35,687 nucleotides of DNA from Flammeovirgaceae bacterium (GCA_019634305.1 JAHQVQ010000425.1:1-35687), one strand, 5' to 3'. Shown: positions 8,008 to 16,170, counted from the first letter of the stretch. Notes: generated by a model not told the origin, from the letters alone. Program-made: numbers and translations.

Positions 8008-9636
8008 TTAAATTGTAATAAAATCACATTGGTCGATTTCTTCCTCAGTTACATTAATTATTTTTTTAGCATCTGCATCCCATTCTATTTTCCTTCCCAA
8101 CTTGAATGCTAATGTAGTCATGTGAGCAGAAATGGCCTCTTCAAATCCTTCCTCAATTCCACAGCTTACTTTTGTTCCATTTCGAATACCACTTAACCAC
8201 TCTCTGATATGCAAGTGAGTAGAATCAACTCTTTTCCCATTTCTGTAGGTAAATAATAAACCTTTATTCGCAAAATATTTAGCAGTGGCTGAGGTTACTC
8301 CATCCACTCCATTTGCCATAGGGTTATATGCATAAAGAGGTACATCAGGATCAATTTTTTTATCTTTTATCATATCCTGATACCTAGTGGATCTTGAATC
8401 TGCGTGAACAGTAATAGTATTCCCTAGTAGTTCTAAAGTAGCATCATGACCCATTAACAGAGTATTCCTGCCACCAAACTGATTCCCTAAAGTAGCACTG
8501 TACATAAAGGTAAAACCTTTTTCTTTTCCATTTTCCTGAGAAGTACCCATTTTAAAATCTGGATATTCCATTATTACATGATAAACATCAGGTACATCCC
8601 TTCCATCATTATGAGTATAAATTCCTCCTGATGCGGTAGCTGATTTTGGAATTCCCATTTTGAAAAGGCAATTTATCCTATCATAATCATGCGTTAAAAG
8701 GTCTCCTGCCAAACCAGAACCATACTCCCACCATTTTCTCCATCTGAAGAAGTGTTCTTTGTTAAACGGAATTTGAGGGGCATTTCCTAAAAACTGTTGC
8801 CAATCAATGGTTTCTGGATTTGCTTTTTCATGAATGTTATATTGCCATGCCCCATTATCCGAATTTCTGTTGGTACAAGCCTGAACCAGAGAAACATGAC
8901 CTAAAACATTTTTCTTTAAAACATCTTGGGCAGTAAGGAAACTTTGCGTTTGCCTGTGTTGGTGACCAACCTGAAATATGATTCCTGAAGCTTTTACGGC
9001 ATCATAAAGCTCATAAGTTTCATTTACTTTATGGGTCATACATTTTTCAACGTATACATGTTTTCCTGCTCTTGCAGCATCTATGGAAATTGGAGCATGC
9101 CAATGGTCAGGAGTAGCAATGATTACCCCATCGATATCAGGGCTGGCAAGCATCTCCTGGTAAGTTCTAAAACGTTTTGGTTGATTATCATCCGTGGTCA
9201 CAGTTTCCAAAGCTTCTTCTGCCCGAATATCAAAAAGATCACATACTCCTGTAAATTTCACATTTAGATTTTCCTGATCCATGAAATCCTTTAATCTGGT
9301 ATCATTAGAATTTTCCAATGCAGATTTCTGCAGTTTTTCTTTTTCTTCTCTTGACATAAACCCAGCCGCTTTCACCAACTGTTTACCCCTAATTCCATAA
9401 CCTATAATTCCCAACCTGATTGGGTCACCTGCCATAGGACCTGTCGGAGGAGGTATAGAGGCATCAATATTAAGTTCTCTAAGGATACTGTTTTTTAAGT
9501 TTTGATCGTAAGAACTTTTTTTGGAGGTGCTAAATGCCAATGCCCCTAATACCGGAACAGCAGCCAATCCTTTTATAAGGTCTCTTCTACCGATTCCTTT
9601 TTTTCCACTATTATTTGAATTATTATTATTTTCCAT
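8008..9636 (-). CDS. Tat-exported Gfo/Idh/MocA family oxidoreductase
   Basis: The 542-residue NAD(P)-dependent sugar dehydrogenase-like protein carries an N-terminal twin-arginine leader (G-R17-R18-D-L followed by a hydrophobic stretch to about residue 36), so it is exported folded. The Rossmann fingerprint GYGIRG (79-84) starts the catalytic domain. YVEKCM contains the signature E197-K198, with GHQHR at 224-228, and LTHDYD (314-319) supplies the conserved His-Asp pair. Length is normal for the exported Bacteroidota subgroup. The upstream gene on the same strand encodes a DoxX membrane protein 93 bases away, an arrangement that suggests one transcript. The substrate is unknown; oxidation or epimerisation of sugars or cyclitols is the family norm. 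Confidence 0.9.
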   Translation of the reverse strand: MENNNNSNNSGKKGIGRRDLIKGLAAVPVLGALAFSTSKKSSYDQNLKNSILRELNIDASIPPPTGPMAGDPIRLGIIGYGIRGKQLVKAAGFMSREEKEKLQKSALENSNDTRLKDFMDQENLNVKFTGVCDLFDIRAEEALETVTTDDNQPKRFRTYQEMLASPDIDGVIIATPDHWHAPISIDAARAGKHVYVEKCMTHKVNETYELYDAVKASGIIFQVGHQHRQTQSFLTAQDVLKKNVLGHVSLVQACTNRNSDNGAWQYNIHEKANPETIDWQQFLGNAPQIPFNKEHFFRWRKWWEYGSGLAGDLLTHDYDRINCLFKMGIPKSATASGGIYTHNDGRDVPDVYHVIMEYPDFKMGTSQENGKEKGFTFMYSATLGNQFGGRNTLLMGHDATLELLGNTITVHADSRSTRYQDMIKDKKIDPDVPLYAYNPMANGVDGVTSATAKYFANKGLLFTYRNGKRVDSTHLHIREWLSGIRNGTKVSCGIEEGFEEAISAHMTTLAFKLGRKIEWDADAKKIINVTEEEIDQCDFITI

Positions 9637-9729
9637 GATTTGTCTGTAATTGATATTTTATAATCGAAATTTAAGTTGATAAAAACCCAGGATCGGATGA
9701 AATTAAATCATCCGGAATTTTTCCTGTAG

Positions 9730-10269
9730 CTATGCAGGTTCTTTTTCTAACTCCTCAGTTTTCATAGATTTCCCTCTTGCTAAAGCAATTAGTCTATCTA
9801 TTCCAATTTGTAATCCTGTTGGAAAAACTGCAAGCACAACCAGCGCAAATATTTCGATTAAATTTTTGTTTACAATTAGGTAACTTCCTTCACTAGGAAG
9901 TGCATATTTTAATCCAATAAATGGAGGATGAGAGAGATAATACATACTTAAAAGCACTACTCCGGCAATGGCTGCCGCTTTATTAAATAACCCAAGAATT
10001 AGTCCCAAGCCAATGGCGATTAATCCCCAAACATTTAAGAAGTCAACTACATTAAGCACAGCCGGATTACTTGCAAGATCAAAAAAGAATTGCGAGAAAA
10101 TTCCTTTCGAATCCATTAAAAATGAACCAGCCGACCACGATGGGTTATACAATTTCACTACACCTTCATACAATAGATGCCAACCGATTAGCATCCTTAA
10201 GATCACTAATGCGGTAACCTGACCATTGGAATAATTTAAAGTTGCCGCTTTGTTTAATTCTGTTTTCAT
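9730..10269 (-). CDS. DoxX family membrane protein
   Basis: The 179-residue inner-membrane protein has four hydrophobic segments (about 19-38, 68-95, 98-112 and 138-152) and typical DoxX-family landmarks: RMLIGWHLLYEGVVKL near the start and GLILGLFNKAAAIAG in the middle. DoxX-like proteins are small subunits or partners of membrane redox enzymes; no catalytic residue is diagnostic. It is the first gene of a likely two-gene unit with the Gfo/Idh/MocA oxidoreductase downstream, so a role in handling electrons or cofactors for that enzyme is a reasonable inference. Two palindromes of FNR/CRP shape lie 125-161 bases upstream of the start, suggesting redox or stress control. Confidence 0.85.
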   Translation of the reverse strand: MKTELNKAATLNYSNGQVTALVILRMLIGWHLLYEGVVKLYNPSWSAGSFLMDSKGIFSQFFFDLASNPAVLNVVDFLNVWGLIAIGLGLILGLFNKAAAIAGVVLLSMYYLSHPPFIGLKYALPSEGSYLIVNKNLIEIFALVVLAVFPTGLQIGIDRLIALARGKSMKTEELEKEPA

Positions 10270-10373
10270 AGAATAGGGGGTTTATTTTATTGGTAATAAT
10301 TTGAGGTTTTCTGAGGCAGAAAATGCTAGTAAAATTTGAAATGAATGAAAAACTGAACCTAAGTAAAATTCAG

Positions 10374-10407
10374 TAATGATCCTTAAAAAAAGGATGACTG
10401 GCGTCAT
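10374..10407. promoter_or_regulatory. composite element: TAATGATC plus ATGAC-N4-GTCAT dyad
   Basis: TAATGATC (10374-10381) is followed by the perfect dyad ATGAC-TGGC-GTCAT (10394-10407), upstream of the DoxX gene. The same pair of elements, in the same order, lies upstream of the DUF892 gene at 16051-16088. The shape suits a dimeric CRP/FNR-family regulator. Confidence 0.4.
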
Positions 10408-10414
10408 GAAAGAT

Positions 10415-10430
10415 TTTGATAATAATCAAA
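10415..10430. promoter_or_regulatory. FNR-like palindrome
   Basis: TTTGATAATAATCAAA is a perfect dyad that matches the classical FNR consensus TTGAT-N4-ATCAA. Its centre lies 22 bases, about two helix turns, from the neighbouring dyad centre. Which Bacteroidota regulator would use it is unknown. Confidence 0.45.
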
Positions 10431-10592
10431 TATACCAATTTTGTTGATACTTTTCTGATATTAGGCACCCGTGTTCCACACCGGGTACTATTATTTCCGA
10501 GAAATAGTAATCTTTCTATCAGTCTTTTACGGCAAAATAATACACGGTTAATTTGGAATTACTACTTAAATTGGATTTATGGAAGGTTTTAC

Positions 10593-10637
10593 GGAAAAAA
10601 AAGTCATTCCCTAAAAACATATTTCAGAAAATGACTT
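10593..10637 (-). terminator. intrinsic terminator of hisC
   Basis: AAGTCATT (10601-10608) pairs perfectly with AATGACTT (10630-10637). On the reverse strand the hairpin is followed by eight T. It lies about 75 bases after the hisC stop. Confidence 0.7.
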
Positions 10638-10712
10638 AAAAAAAATATTACTCTAACCCAGATCAGTTCAATTTTTTATTTCACTAAACAAAATCGGTTA
10701 GTAATTTAATCT

Positions 10713-11822
10713 TTACGATTTCAGCAACTTAATCACTTCTTCTAGTTTTTCAGCTAATAATTCACATTCATTTGGTGTTCCTATGGAAATCCTTAAACAA
10801 TGTGGCAATTGGAAAAATTTAAGAGGCCTCACAAAGACTCCTCTTTTCAAAAGTTCCTCAAAAACCTTCCCAGCTATTTCTTCAGTACCAAAATCAACCA
10901 TTACAAAGTTACCAAAAGAGGGAATGAACTTTAAACCCATTTCCTCAAACTTTTCCTTGTAAAAACTCATTCCTCTTAGATTATTAGAAATGGTTTTCTG
11001 CAAAAACTCCTCATCATCCAATGCTCCAACTCCAGCTTCCTGGGCCACTATGGATGGATCGAATGTTAGTTTTACCTTTAGTAAAGTGGAGACAATTTCT
11101 TCATGAGCAATACCATAGCCCAACCTTACTCCGGCCAATCCATAGGCTTTGGAAAAAGTCCTTAATGTTATGAGGTTCGGAAAATTATATTTGGTGCTGT
11201 CAGGGAAATCATCGGTAAGGCTATTAGCAAACTCCGAATAAGCTTCATCAACAATTATCAGAATATTTTCTGGAACCTTTTTTACAAAACCATCCAATGT
11301 TTTCTGATTGATGATTGTCCCTGTAGGATTATTGGGATTGCATAGATATATCGCCTTGGTCTTTGAATTAATTTTTTCAGCAATTGCATCCAAATCAAAC
11401 TTATATCCATCCAACATTTCCGCCTGGATATATGGAATATTATTTAATTTGGTCATCACGTTTACTGCCACAAATGATCCTTTTGATGAAATCAATTCAT
11501 CTCCAGGAGAGAAAAATGCTTTAAAAATAGTGGACAAAATCCCATCAGATCCATTACCAATAATCAGGTTTTCAGGTAATGTATTTAATCTCTTTGCTAA
11601 TTTTATTCGTAGTGATACACTCCTTGGCTCTGGGTAAAGGTTTACTCTATCCATAGCTTTCTTCATAGCTTCCAGTGCCTTAGGAGAAGGGCCAAAGTTA
11701 TTCTCATTACTACTCAGAATTGCCGTCCTTTCTAAATTTAACCCTTCAAATACATTATTGATGGATTTGCCTGGTTTATAACTTTCAACTGAAGCTATAT
11801 TTTCAGGTAATTTTATCTTCAT
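10713..11822 (-). CDS. hisC: histidinol-phosphate aminotransferase (HisC family)
   Basis: The 369-residue PLP-dependent class I/II aminotransferase, cytosolic, would convert imidazole-acetol phosphate and glutamate to histidinol phosphate and 2-oxoglutarate. Key features are SSNENNFGPSP (37-47), GNGSDG (89-94), CNPNNPTG (161-168), the cofactor-binding VDEAY (191-195), and RTFSKAYGLAGVRLGYG (221-237), in which K225 is the PLP lysine and R233 binds phosphate. FGNFVMVDF and LRISIGTP (substrate carboxylate arginine) follow near the C-terminus. Length is normal. It is not inside a his operon: neighbours are unrelated and it has its own terminator. It may therefore be the only copy or a paralogue used for aromatic or related amino acids. 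Confidence 0.88.
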   Translation of the reverse strand: MKIKLPENIASVESYKPGKSINNVFEGLNLERTAILSSNENNFGPSPKALEAMKKAMDRVNLYPEPRSVSLRIKLAKRLNTLPENLIIGNGSDGILSTIFKAFFSPGDELISSKGSFVAVNVMTKLNNIPYIQAEMLDGYKFDLDAIAEKINSKTKAIYLCNPNNPTGTIINQKTLDGFVKKVPENILIIVDEAYSEFANSLTDDFPDSTKYNFPNLITLRTFSKAYGLAGVRLGYGIAHEEIVSTLLKVKLTFDPSIVAQEAGVGALDDEEFLQKTISNNLRGMSFYKEKFEEMGLKFIPSFGNFVMVDFGTEEIAGKVFEELLKRGVFVRPLKFFQLPHCLRISIGTPNECELLAEKLEEVIKLLKS

Positions 11823-12151
11823 TACACACTATTTTTGCCCCAAAAAGAGGTTTTGTAAATTGAATTTTATTTAGATTTTATCTCCCTTCTGATTAATTTA
11901 AATTGTCATCATCTCAAGAAATTGAAAACTCAACAAAACCTAAATAGGTTATAGATTCCATTTGTATTTTTGGAACCTTCCCTCTCTCTTAAGTGGCGGT
12001 TTCTTCAATAAATAATTGGCAAAAATACTGAATTGGTTTTTAATCACCTATTAAAGCAGACGGCTAAATAGCATAAAAAATTGAAGCTACAACGAGGAAT
12101 ACATCACAACTATTTCATTATGAGGGAATTGTTTTAACTCAGCAATAAAAA

Positions 12152-12186
12152 CAAAAAAAGGGTATCAGATCTAATTCTGACACCCT
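12152..12186 (-). terminator. reverse-strand terminator without an annotated gene
   Basis: GGGTATCAGA (12160-12169) pairs with TCTGACACCC (12176-12185) with one mismatch. On the reverse strand the hairpin is followed by a run of seven T. No reverse-strand coding region ends here, so it may end a non-coding transcript starting before 12668. Confidence 0.5.
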
Positions 12187-12242
12187 ATACAGATAACTAA
12201 ACTAAAAAACACTAATTAATAATAATCATGAATGTAAAGTCG

Positions 12243-12261
12243 AGGTAAAAATACCTTTTTT
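12243..12261 (+). terminator. short forward hairpin with T run
   Basis: AGGTA (12243-12247) and TACCT (12252-12256) form a 5-base stem with an AAAA loop followed by T. It overlaps the stop codon of a 6-codon reading frame beginning at 12228 (M-N-V-K-S-R). Confidence 0.35.
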
Positions 12262-12568
12262 ATATAGTTTCATTAATGTTCTATCCAGACTTCAAGCTAA
12301 TGTTTTTTCGAAAAAAACATTATTGTAATTAAAATATTACATTTTAAACAATCTAAAGGAATTACTGTGCCAGGAGGACTACTCCTCTCAGGGTATAAAT
12401 ATACCCAATTTCCCTGATTGTTGGTTTAATAACGGTAATTTGTTTCCCATATTGGGATTCACTGCGATTTTTTTAAAGTAATTTAAAAAAAATTACATGA
12501 GTAATTAAAGTTTAATTCGGGAAACGCATTGCCAAACAGGTCTAGAGTCTAAATACATGTTTTTTTAA

Positions 12569-12576
12569 TACATTTG
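12569..12576 (+). promoter_or_regulatory. possible -7 box of the TonB receptor gene
   Basis: TACATTTG matches the Bacteroidota -7 consensus TAnnTTTG, about 92 bases before the start codon. No TTG is found at the expected -33 distance. Confidence 0.35.
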
Positions 12577-12647
12577 AAATGTCTAAAAATTTAATTCGGC
12601 ATACCAAAAAGTTTTCAATTTTTCGGTAAAAATGCTTACTTTTCTGG

Positions 12648-12665
12648 TTACCAACTAGCTGGTAA
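12648..12665. promoter_or_regulatory. near-perfect palindrome abutting the receptor start codon
   Basis: TTACCA (12648-12653) and TGGTAA (12660-12665) are exact inverted repeats around a central CTAG. Sixteen of 18 positions are symmetric. It ends three bases before the GTG start, so it could be an operator or a hairpin that hides the start. Confidence 0.5.
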
Positions 12666-12668
12666 ATT

Positions 12669-15326
12669 GTGTATACTTTTATTCAACAGTCTCTTCAAAT
12701 CTCTATTTTATACTACCCGACATTTTTTCTCTTCGTCCTGTCGTGTATCTTTCCTTCCATTGGAAATGCCCAGAATATTTTAGATAAAGAAATTTCTATT
12801 AACTGGGAAAATCTTTCTTACCAAGAGGCTATTGAAAACATTAACCATAAAAATGGTATAACCTTTATTTATAGTGCTGATTATCTTCCCACAAACACCC
12901 TAACTCTAAAACTTGATCACCAATCGCTAAAAAATATTTTAACCGAAATGTTTTTTAATACAAATATTTCATACCAAGTTTTTGAGAATGAAATAGTCCT
13001 TTCAAATCAGCCCACAAAGAAAAATAAATGTATCCTGAATGGAAAAATTACTGATAGTAGTACTGGAGAAGAATTGATAGGAGTAAATATTTGGGTAAAA
13101 TCAGTTAATACTGGTGCATCTTCAAATTCTTACGGTTTTTATTCTCTGCCTTTACCAGAGGGTATTTATGAATTAAAAATCAGTTATTTAGGCTTTGAAA
13201 TTTATAAAAGAAAAATCACCCTAAATGGAAATCAGCGATTAGATTTTGCCTTAAAACCATATGAAACTCAATTGGAAGAAGTAACTGTTCTCGGTAAAAC
13301 TCATTTGGAAAACAGAAACGTGAAGAAACTTCAGATGAGCTCATTTTCATTAAGTGCAAAAGAAATAAAACAAGTCCCTTCCTTGATGGGTGAAAATGAT
13401 GTAATTAAAACTATCCAATTGTTGCCAGGAGTGCAATCAGGAAATGAAGGAAGTGTTGGTTTTTTTGTAAGAGGAGGTGGTGCTGACCAAAATCTTATAT
13501 TGATTGATGAAGCTCCTGTCCTTAATCCCTCTCACTTTTATGGGATTTTTTCAATATTTAATCCAGCAATAATAAAAGATGTAGAATTTTCCAAAGGAGG
13601 GATTTCCTCCAAATATGGAGGGAGGTTATCTTCTGTACTAGATGTACGGTTAAAGGAGGGCAATTATAAAAAAATTGGTTTTTCAGGGGGAATTGGAAGT
13701 ATTTCAACTCACCTGCTTATTGAAGGGCCAATCAATAAAGGAAAAGGGTCATATGCTTTCGCTGGAAGACGAACCTATGCCGATCTACTTGTAAAGTCAA
13801 TTCCTAATCAAAATATTTCAGGTAATTCCCTTTACTTTTATGATTTCAATGGAAAAATTGACTATAAGTTTAATAAAAAAAATAAGGTCTCTTTTTCATC
13901 TTACTTTGGAAATGATAAATTCGGTTTTCAGGATTTCTATGGTGTAAACTGGGGAAATCAAACAATTTCAGCCAGGTGGAATCATATTTTCTCCCCTAAA
14001 CTTTTCTCTAACCTGACTTTGTATACCAGCTTTTTTAGGACAAAATCACTTGTAAATCTGGTAGAAAATTTTGGCTATAGAACTAAGTATAATGTTAGAA
14101 ATATTGGAGCTAAATATAACTTTAGTTATTATATAAGTGCCAAAAGCTTTCTTGACTTTGGAATTGATTTAAATCAACATCGGTATTTCTTTGGGGAGAT
14201 AATTCCTTTAGTAAAAAGCTCTGTTATAAATGAAGAGTTTATCGAGCCAAGCTATGGCATAGAATCAGGAGTCTATTTAAGTTATACTACAGAAATAACC
14301 CCAAAAGTAGGCGTAAATTTAGGTTTAAGATATTCAAGATTTGATAACAAAGGTCCGGGAATAAGTTATATTTATGATACGGAGGATGTTATTTCTCCTG
14401 AAACTAGTGTCAACAATATTGTTGACTCGGTTTTTTATGGGAAGAAGAATTATTACAATTCCTACCACGGATTGGAACCAAGGCTTTCAATTCGGTATTT
14501 AATTAATAATCAACATGCTGTGAAAATTTCTTACAATAGAACCAGGCAATATGTTCATCAGTTATCGAATACTAATGTTCCTAGTCCTATTGACATGTGG
14601 GCTCCAGTCAATAAATATATTAAACCACAAATTGCAGATCAGGCTGCTTTGGGAATATTCCGAAACTTTGGAGGCAATATGTATGAAGCTTCAATTGAGG
14701 CTTATTATAAATTAATGCAAAATCAAATTGATTTTAAACCACTTGCCAATTTATTACTCAATAATCATTTGGAAACAGAAATTCTCTCCGGAAATGGAAA
14801 GTCAATGGGTTTGGAATTTTTTCTAAAAAAGAATAAGGGGAGGTTTACCGGATGGCTTAGTTATACACATTCTAAAGCCGAAAGGGAAATATTTGGCATA
14901 AATGGAAATCTTCCTTATCCTACATCCTTCGACAGATTACACGATTTTTCAATCTTCGCCAATTTTAAACCAAATAATTTTATAAACCTTTCAGCAAATT
15001 GGAATTATTCATCTGGGCAGGCATATACTTTCCCGGTTGGTAAATATGAAAAGGATGGATTTATAGTCCCATTTTATACTTCAAGAAATGGGTTTAGACT
15101 GCCTTCAGTCCATCGTCTGGATTTATCAATTACATTTTACCGAAGAATGTCTCCAGAACACAAAAATGAAAGCAGTTTTAACTTTTCAATTTACAATGTC
15201 TATAATAGGAAAAATACTTACGCTTATATATTCCGCCAAAGTGAGGTAGATCGTACCAAAACTGAAGCCGTAAAACTTTACCTTTTCACAATTTTGCCAT
15301 CCTTTACCTACAACTTTAAGTTTTAA
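12669..15326 (+). CDS. TonB-dependent receptor with STN and carboxypeptidase-like N-terminal domains
   Basis: The 885-residue outer-membrane transporter has, in order: a signal peptide (about 1-34, ending GNAQ), an STN/secretin-type domain (about 41-112), a carboxypeptidase-D regulatory-like beta-sandwich (about 121-197, with GKITDSSTGEELIGVN), a plug domain (about 230-335, with TIQLLPGVQSGNEGSVGF and FVRGGGADQNLILIDEAPV), then a beta-barrel ending in an aromatic-rich strand FTYNFKF. The STN domain normally contacts a FecR-type anti-sigma factor, but no fecI/fecR pair is adjacent. No SusD-like partner is present either, so this is not a SusCD system. The ligand is unknown. The start is GTG at 12669; TAA lies in frame just upstream at 12663-12665. 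A palindrome directly precedes the start. Confidence 0.88.
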   Translation: MYTFIQQSLQISILYYPTFFLFVLSCIFPSIGNAQNILDKEISINWENLSYQEAIENINHKNGITFIYSADYLPTNTLTLKLDHQSLKNILTEMFFNTNISYQVFENEIVLSNQPTKKNKCILNGKITDSSTGEELIGVNIWVKSVNTGASSNSYGFYSLPLPEGIYELKISYLGFEIYKRKITLNGNQRLDFALKPYETQLEEVTVLGKTHLENRNVKKLQMSSFSLSAKEIKQVPSLMGENDVIKTIQLLPGVQSGNEGSVGFFVRGGGADQNLILIDEAPVLNPSHFYGIFSIFNPAIIKDVEFSKGGISSKYGGRLSSVLDVRLKEGNYKKIGFSGGIGSISTHLLIEGPINKGKGSYAFAGRRTYADLLVKSIPNQNISGNSLYFYDFNGKIDYKFNKKNKVSFSSYFGNDKFGFQDFYGVNWGNQTISARWNHIFSPKLFSNLTLYTSFFRTKSLVNLVENFGYRTKYNVRNIGAKYNFSYYISAKSFLDFGIDLNQHRYFFGEIIPLVKSSVINEEFIEPSYGIESGVYLSYTTEITPKVGVNLGLRYSRFDNKGPGISYIYDTEDVISPETSVNNIVDSVFYGKKNYYNSYHGLEPRLSIRYLINNQHAVKISYNRTRQYVHQLSNTNVPSPIDMWAPVNKYIKPQIADQAALGIFRNFGGNMYEASIEAYYKLMQNQIDFKPLANLLLNNHLETEILSGNGKSMGLEFFLKKNKGRFTGWLSYTHSKAEREIFGINGNLPYPTSFDRLHDFSIFANFKPNNFINLSANWNYSSGQAYTFPVGKYEKDGFIVPFYTSRNGFRLPSVHRLDLSITFYRRMSPEHKNESSFNFSIYNVYNRKNTYAYIFRQSEVDRTKTEAVKLYLFTILPSFTYNFKF

Positions 15327-15406
15327 ACTATTCATCCATTTCTACCTCTTCTTCAAGCACTAATAAAATGAAACTCTTCAACTTCTATTGGAATTTAAAA
15401 TATCAT

Positions 15407-15913
15407 CTATAAAACAATCTCCTTATTTGCTTTCTTATTTACACTATTCAGTGCTACTTCTTTTAAAATTTCATCTAAATTCTTTTCTTCATCAAGCATT
15501 TCATGAAGCTCATGCGCTATTTCATCATAACCCAAGATTATTGCATAAGCACTCAGAGACCCATAACCAGCAATATCATAGTGGTGTATATGCTGGATAG
15601 CAGTAATTAAAGCAGCATCTTTAATTTCCTTATTACCAGCTTTCCTAATTAGCTTCCAGGCATCATTTATCATCACTAAACATCCTTCACAAACATCATC
15701 AACTGGATCTACCTTTAAGCTGTTAAAAATGGTAACTATTTTTTTGAAATGAATTTTGGATCGGTTAATACTAGTCTGAATAGCATTTTTTAGTGCAGTT
15801 GAAGAAGCTTCCTCCATAAGCTCTGGAAATGCTTCAATTTGCTGTTGTTCTGAATCATATCTATTTTTCAATAATTCTATAAACAGGTCTGCTAAATTGT
15901 TTATTGGTTTCAT
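15407..15913 (-). CDS. DUF892 (YciE/YciF-like) ferritin-like protein
   Basis: The 168-residue four-helix-bundle protein resembles the DUF892 ferritin-like family: YDSEQQQIEAFPELMEEA (19-36) in helix 1, DAALITAIQHIHHYDIAGYG (99-118) in helix 3, and LHEMLDEEKNLDEIL near the end, carrying the usual acidic and histidine di-metal ligands. Members are stress-induced cytosolic proteins of unclear biochemical role. One oddity is the pair C75-x-x-C78 (DVCEGC) in the central loop, where common family members have at most one cysteine as far as I recall. A promoter-like TTG-N20-TTCATTTG lies about 45 bases upstream of the start, and the dyad ATGAC-N4-GTCA about 160 bases upstream. It is convergent with the TonB receptor gene. 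Confidence 0.82.
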   Translation of the reverse strand: MKPINNLADLFIELLKNRYDSEQQQIEAFPELMEEASSTALKNAIQTSINRSKIHFKKIVTIFNSLKVDPVDDVCEGCLVMINDAWKLIRKAGNKEIKDAALITAIQHIHHYDIAGYGSLSAYAIILGYDEIAHELHEMLDEEKNLDEILKEVALNSVNKKANKEIVL

Positions 15914-15956
15914 AATCCTTGAAATTTATATGCCGGATTCCTGGGAAAGAAAAAGG

Positions 15957-15987
15957 CAAATGAAAAATTAAACAAAACAATCGCCAA
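15957..15987 (-). promoter_or_regulatory. Bacteroidota-type promoter for the DUF892 gene
   Basis: On the reverse strand, TTG (15987-15985) is followed by 20 bases and TTCATTTG (15964-15957). This is one mismatch from the consensus TTG-N17-23-TAnnTTTG, giving a leader of roughly 35-40 bases. Confidence 0.45.
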
Positions 15988-16050
15988 AAAATACTGGAAG
16001 AGCTTAAGTTTTGTTTTCAAGATAAAGCTATCATTTTTACCAAGAATTTA

Positions 16051-16088
16051 TAATGATCGTAATTTTTGATAAACATGACTTTCGTCAA
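16051..16088. promoter_or_regulatory. composite element: TAATGATC plus ATGAC-N4-GTCA dyad
   Basis: TAATGATC (16051-16058) and ATGACTTTCGTCA (16075-16087) repeat the arrangement found at 10374-10407 upstream of the DoxX gene. It lies upstream of the reverse-strand DUF892 gene. Confidence 0.4.
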
Positions 16089-16170
16089 AGGAAATCTGTC
16101 CTGAAAGTTTTAACTTAAGTAGCTTGCCAAATGAAATGGTATCAAAATAGCACTTTTTCTAATCGCCTGC

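Larger units (their letters stand above)
10270..10712. other. 443-base gap holding DoxX upstream signals and the hisC terminator
   Basis: No convincing gene is visible. A 72-codon forward frame here lacks family resemblance and runs through hairpins. The gap holds two dyads near 10394-10430, a hairpin ACCCG/CGGGT near 10467-10485, a 7-base stem TACTATT/AATAGTA near 10487-10509, and the hisC terminator at 10593-10637. Confidence 0.6.
11823..12668. other. 846-base hairpin-rich intergenic region upstream of the TonB receptor
   Basis: No gene of normal length is visible on either strand. It contains a reverse-strand terminator without a gene (12152-12186), a 6-codon forward frame ending in a small hairpin with a T run (12228-12261), a long A/T palindrome at 12299-12321, the hairpin AGGAG/CTCCT (12372-12386), GGGTATA/TATACCC (12391-12406), a -7-like box (12569-12576) and a palindrome abutting the receptor start. 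This is an unusual density of structure for this genome segment. Confidence 0.6.

Noticed and set aside
10416-10634. 72-codon forward frame in the DoxX/hisC gap
   Set aside because: It crosses three hairpins including the hisC terminator, has no family resemblance, and its composition looks random.
11937-11950. Palindrome AACCTAAATAGGTT
   Set aside because: A 2-base loop makes it a poor RNA hairpin, and it is not placed near any promoter signal; kept only as a curiosity.
15388-15600. Forward 70-codon frame antisense to the DUF892 gene
   Set aside because: It lies within a well-supported reverse-strand gene and has no protein-like features.
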